A DNA stretch of 6,740 nucleotides. It comes from Akkermansiaceae bacterium UBA5689. Lineage in GTDB: Bacteria > Verrucomicrobiota > Verrucomicrobiia > Verrucomicrobiales > Akkermansiaceae. Below, piece by piece: positions 5,389 through 6,740 of the stretch. The stretch lies in the NCBI GenBank assembly GCA_002420305.1, contig DIHT01000029.1:1-6740 (forward strand). The letters run 5' to 3'. Each line of letters starts with the position of its first letter. The stretch's first letter is position 1. The translations under genes were made by a program, and so were the position numbers. The notes beneath the pieces were generated by a model. The model did no database searches and was not told the origin of the DNA. It worked only from the letters and a program-made list of their open reading frames with translations.

Positions 5389-6740
5389 ATGATCCTCGAG
5401 TGCCTGAAATCCCGGGGTAGAACAAAGCTTTTGGTAGTTCAATTTTGGCCCAGAGGCGGGTTAGTCATCTTTGGGCTGCTCCTTGCGGAGGGTGCCGGTG
5501 CTCAGTCCCTCCCAGAGGTCTTACTTCTGCCGGAGACGAGGGTCACTGCAGAGCGGCTCATTGAGGGGGATGAAGCGGCTGCTTTCTGGTCTGCGGATGA
5601 CATCGCGCTCGAGGCGCCCCGGACTGTCGACCAGATGCTCTCGGGTGATACTTCATTTTCATTGTATCGGAGACAATCCGCCCTTTTTGGCAACCCGACC
5701 TCTGCAGGAGTGAGTCTTCGAGGGGCCGGTGCCAGTGCGGCGGCACGAACCCTTATTCTGCGGGATGGAATTCCCCAGAATGACCCCTTTGGTGGATGGG
5801 TTTCCTGGTCCCGATATGCGCCTGGAGCCTTGAACTCCGCTCGTATTATTCCATCCGCGCAGGCTGCTGTCTGGGGCAACCAGAGTCCTGCAGGAGTGGT
5901 GCACCTCACTGGAGGTGATCCGTCGGGCCACCTGACCAGAATACAGACTGTCGCTGGAAGCCATGGGATCCGCGGATTGACCCTCCTGAGTAGCAGGGAG
6001 AATACTGATGCCAGTCTGGCCGCTCAAGCGGCTGTGCACACCCTTATCTCCAGCGGATTCCACGGTTTAGAGGAGGGTCAGCGTGGATCAGTGGATCGCC
6101 GGTTGGGGCTGGCGACGCGCAGTGCCGATTTCCGTATCGTCTGGCGTCCGGACAATGAGCTGACCATCGAACCATTTGTGTCCTTGCACACGGAACAAAG
6201 GGGCAACGGTACTGTTCTTTCGAGGAATGCTTCCGAGGCTCTTGATTTATCAATTCGGGTTACCCGAAACACCCCCGCTATGACATGGCAGGGTCTGGCA
6301 TATTACCAGCGCCGTGGATTCGAGGCGCTTTTTGCGAAGGTCGCGGTGGATCGGAGCAGCGAGGTGCCTGCCCTTGATCAGTTTGATGTGCCGGGTGAAG
6401 GAATTGGTGGCGGCTTTACTGCAGCCCTGAGCCCGGTGGAGAATATGAAGGTCATTCTTGGAGCGGATCTGAGGCGGCTGAGGGGCGAGACGAATGAGCT
6501 GGCAGGGTTTGTCGATGGGGCCTTTTTGCGACAACGAAGAGCCGGTGGTGAGCAACTCATCGGGGGAGTTTTCCTGCGTGGAATTCATGAGGGGATTGCC
6601 GCAGGGCTCTCCCTTGCGGGTAGTGCTCGGATCGACTACTGGGCCTTTACGGATGGTGTGCGTGTTGAGCAAAGGCCTGCGACTGGTGGCCTGCTCCGTA
6701 ATTCTTCCTACGGTGAGAGGGACGGGACTGAAGCCTCCCT
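5389..6740 (+). CDS. TonB-dependent outer-membrane receptor, 3'-truncated by the window edge
   Basis: The reading frame from the ATG at 5389 runs without a stop to the last base, giving 450 codons of an incomplete gene. Residues 1-38 look like a long signal peptide: a basic n-region (Lys7, Arg9, Arg11, Lys13, Arg22), the core GGLVIFGLLLAEGAGA (23-38) and probable cleavage before Gln39. Residues 44-56 (VLLLPETRVTAER) resemble the TonB-box/lead-in of these receptors. The plug domain covers about 50-172: SAGVSLRGAG (105-114), TLILRDGIPQNDPFGGW (121-137) and AAVWGNQSPAGVVHL (159-173), the usual order of such receptors. The following alternating hydrophobic segments with aromatic residues fit the beginning of the 22-strand barrel. 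Complete receptors are mostly 600-800 residues, so the remainder lies to the right. An in-frame stop at 5374-5376 makes this ATG the first possible start; no Shine-Dalgarno sequence precedes it. The ligand cannot be told from sequence. The gene is divergent from the PQQ dehydrogenase and may be co-regulated with it. Confidence 0.92.
   Translation, partial: MILECLKSRGRTKLLVVQFWPRGGLVIFGLLLAEGAGAQSLPEVLLLPETRVTAERLIEGDEAAAFWSADDIALEAPRTVDQMLSGDTSFSLYRRQSALFGNPTSAGVSLRGAGASAAARTLILRDGIPQNDPFGGWVSWSRYAPGALNSARIIPSAQAAVWGNQSPAGVVHLTGGDPSGHLTRIQTVAGSHGIRGLTLLSSRENTDASLAAQAAVHTLISSGFHGLEEGQRGSVDRRLGLATRSADFRIVWRPDNELTIEPFVSLHTEQRGNGTVLSRNASEALDLSIRVTRNTPAMTWQGLAYYQRRGFEALFAKVAVDRSSEVPALDQFDVPGEGIGGGFTAALSPVENMKVILGADLRRLRGETNELAGFVDGAFLRQRRAGGEQLIGGVFLRGIHEGIAAGLSLAGSARIDYWAFTDGVRVEQRPATGGLLRNSSYGERDGTEAS

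Noticed and set aside
5471..5713. 80-codon plus-strand ORF in another frame
   Set aside because: It is a frame-shifted shadow inside the receptor's signal peptide and plug region; the Arg/Ser-rich product is typical of an out-of-frame reading.
5502..6672. Cluster of minus-strand ORFs of 60-140 codons at the right end
   Set aside because: All are antisense to the continuous plus-strand TonB-receptor frame (5389-6740), whose plug motifs are unmistakable.
1..6740. Mobile elements, CRISPR arrays, tRNA/rRNA, toxin-antitoxin or defence genes
   Set aside because: I found no transposase, terminal repeats, regular direct repeats, tRNA-like cloverleaf or defence-type domain on either strand.

Overview
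The window looks like chromosomal DNA from a member of the PVC group (Planctomycetes-Verrucomicrobia-Chlamydiae), most likely a verrucomicrobial lineage. The main evidence is the pair of adjacent genes for a PSCyt2/PSD1 (DUF1549/DUF1553) protein and a Tat-exported DUF1501 protein, a hallmark combination of Planctomycetes and Verrucomicrobia. An exported VOC-fold protein and a soluble quinoprotein dehydrogenase with a built-in cytochrome c fit that picture. A TonB-dependent receptor of the classical outer-membrane type leans towards Verrucomicrobia rather than Planctomycetes. This placement is inference from gene content only; no rRNA or marker gene is present.

Layout. (1) 1-963, plus strand: the C-terminal part of a DUF1549/DUF1553 protein, cut by the left window edge. 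(2) 988-2418, plus: a complete DUF1501 protein with a twin-arginine signal, 24 bp after the first gene and probably co-transcribed. (3) 2419-2598: a 180 bp gap with no supported gene and a few weak hairpins. (4) 2599-3144, plus: a small exported glyoxalase/VOC-fold protein. (5) 3185-5260, minus, converging on the VOC gene with 40 bp between stops: a 691-residue PQQ-dependent dehydrogenase of the glucose-dehydrogenase-like type, with a c-type haem domain inserted in the propeller. (6) 5261-5388: a 128 bp divergent intergenic region with a 19 bp dyad, a short hairpin, and a 9-mer placed almost identically before both start codons. (7) 5389-6740, plus: the N-terminal two-thirds or so of a TonB-dependent receptor, open at the right edge.

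How the genes may work together. Every protein here carries an export signal or (for the truncated first gene) belongs to an exported family, so the whole window serves the cell envelope. The left block is the widespread but functionally unassigned PSCyt/DUF1501 module. The right block pairs a periplasmic PQQ dehydrogenase with a divergent outer-membrane importer. The natural inference is that the receptor brings in a substrate, a metal chelate, or PQQ itself for the dehydrogenase, and that both are controlled from the shared intergenic region.

No mobile element, CRISPR array, tRNA or rRNA is visible. Most of the window is ordinary for this group; the most interesting spot is the divergent control region and the receptor/quinoprotein pairing.
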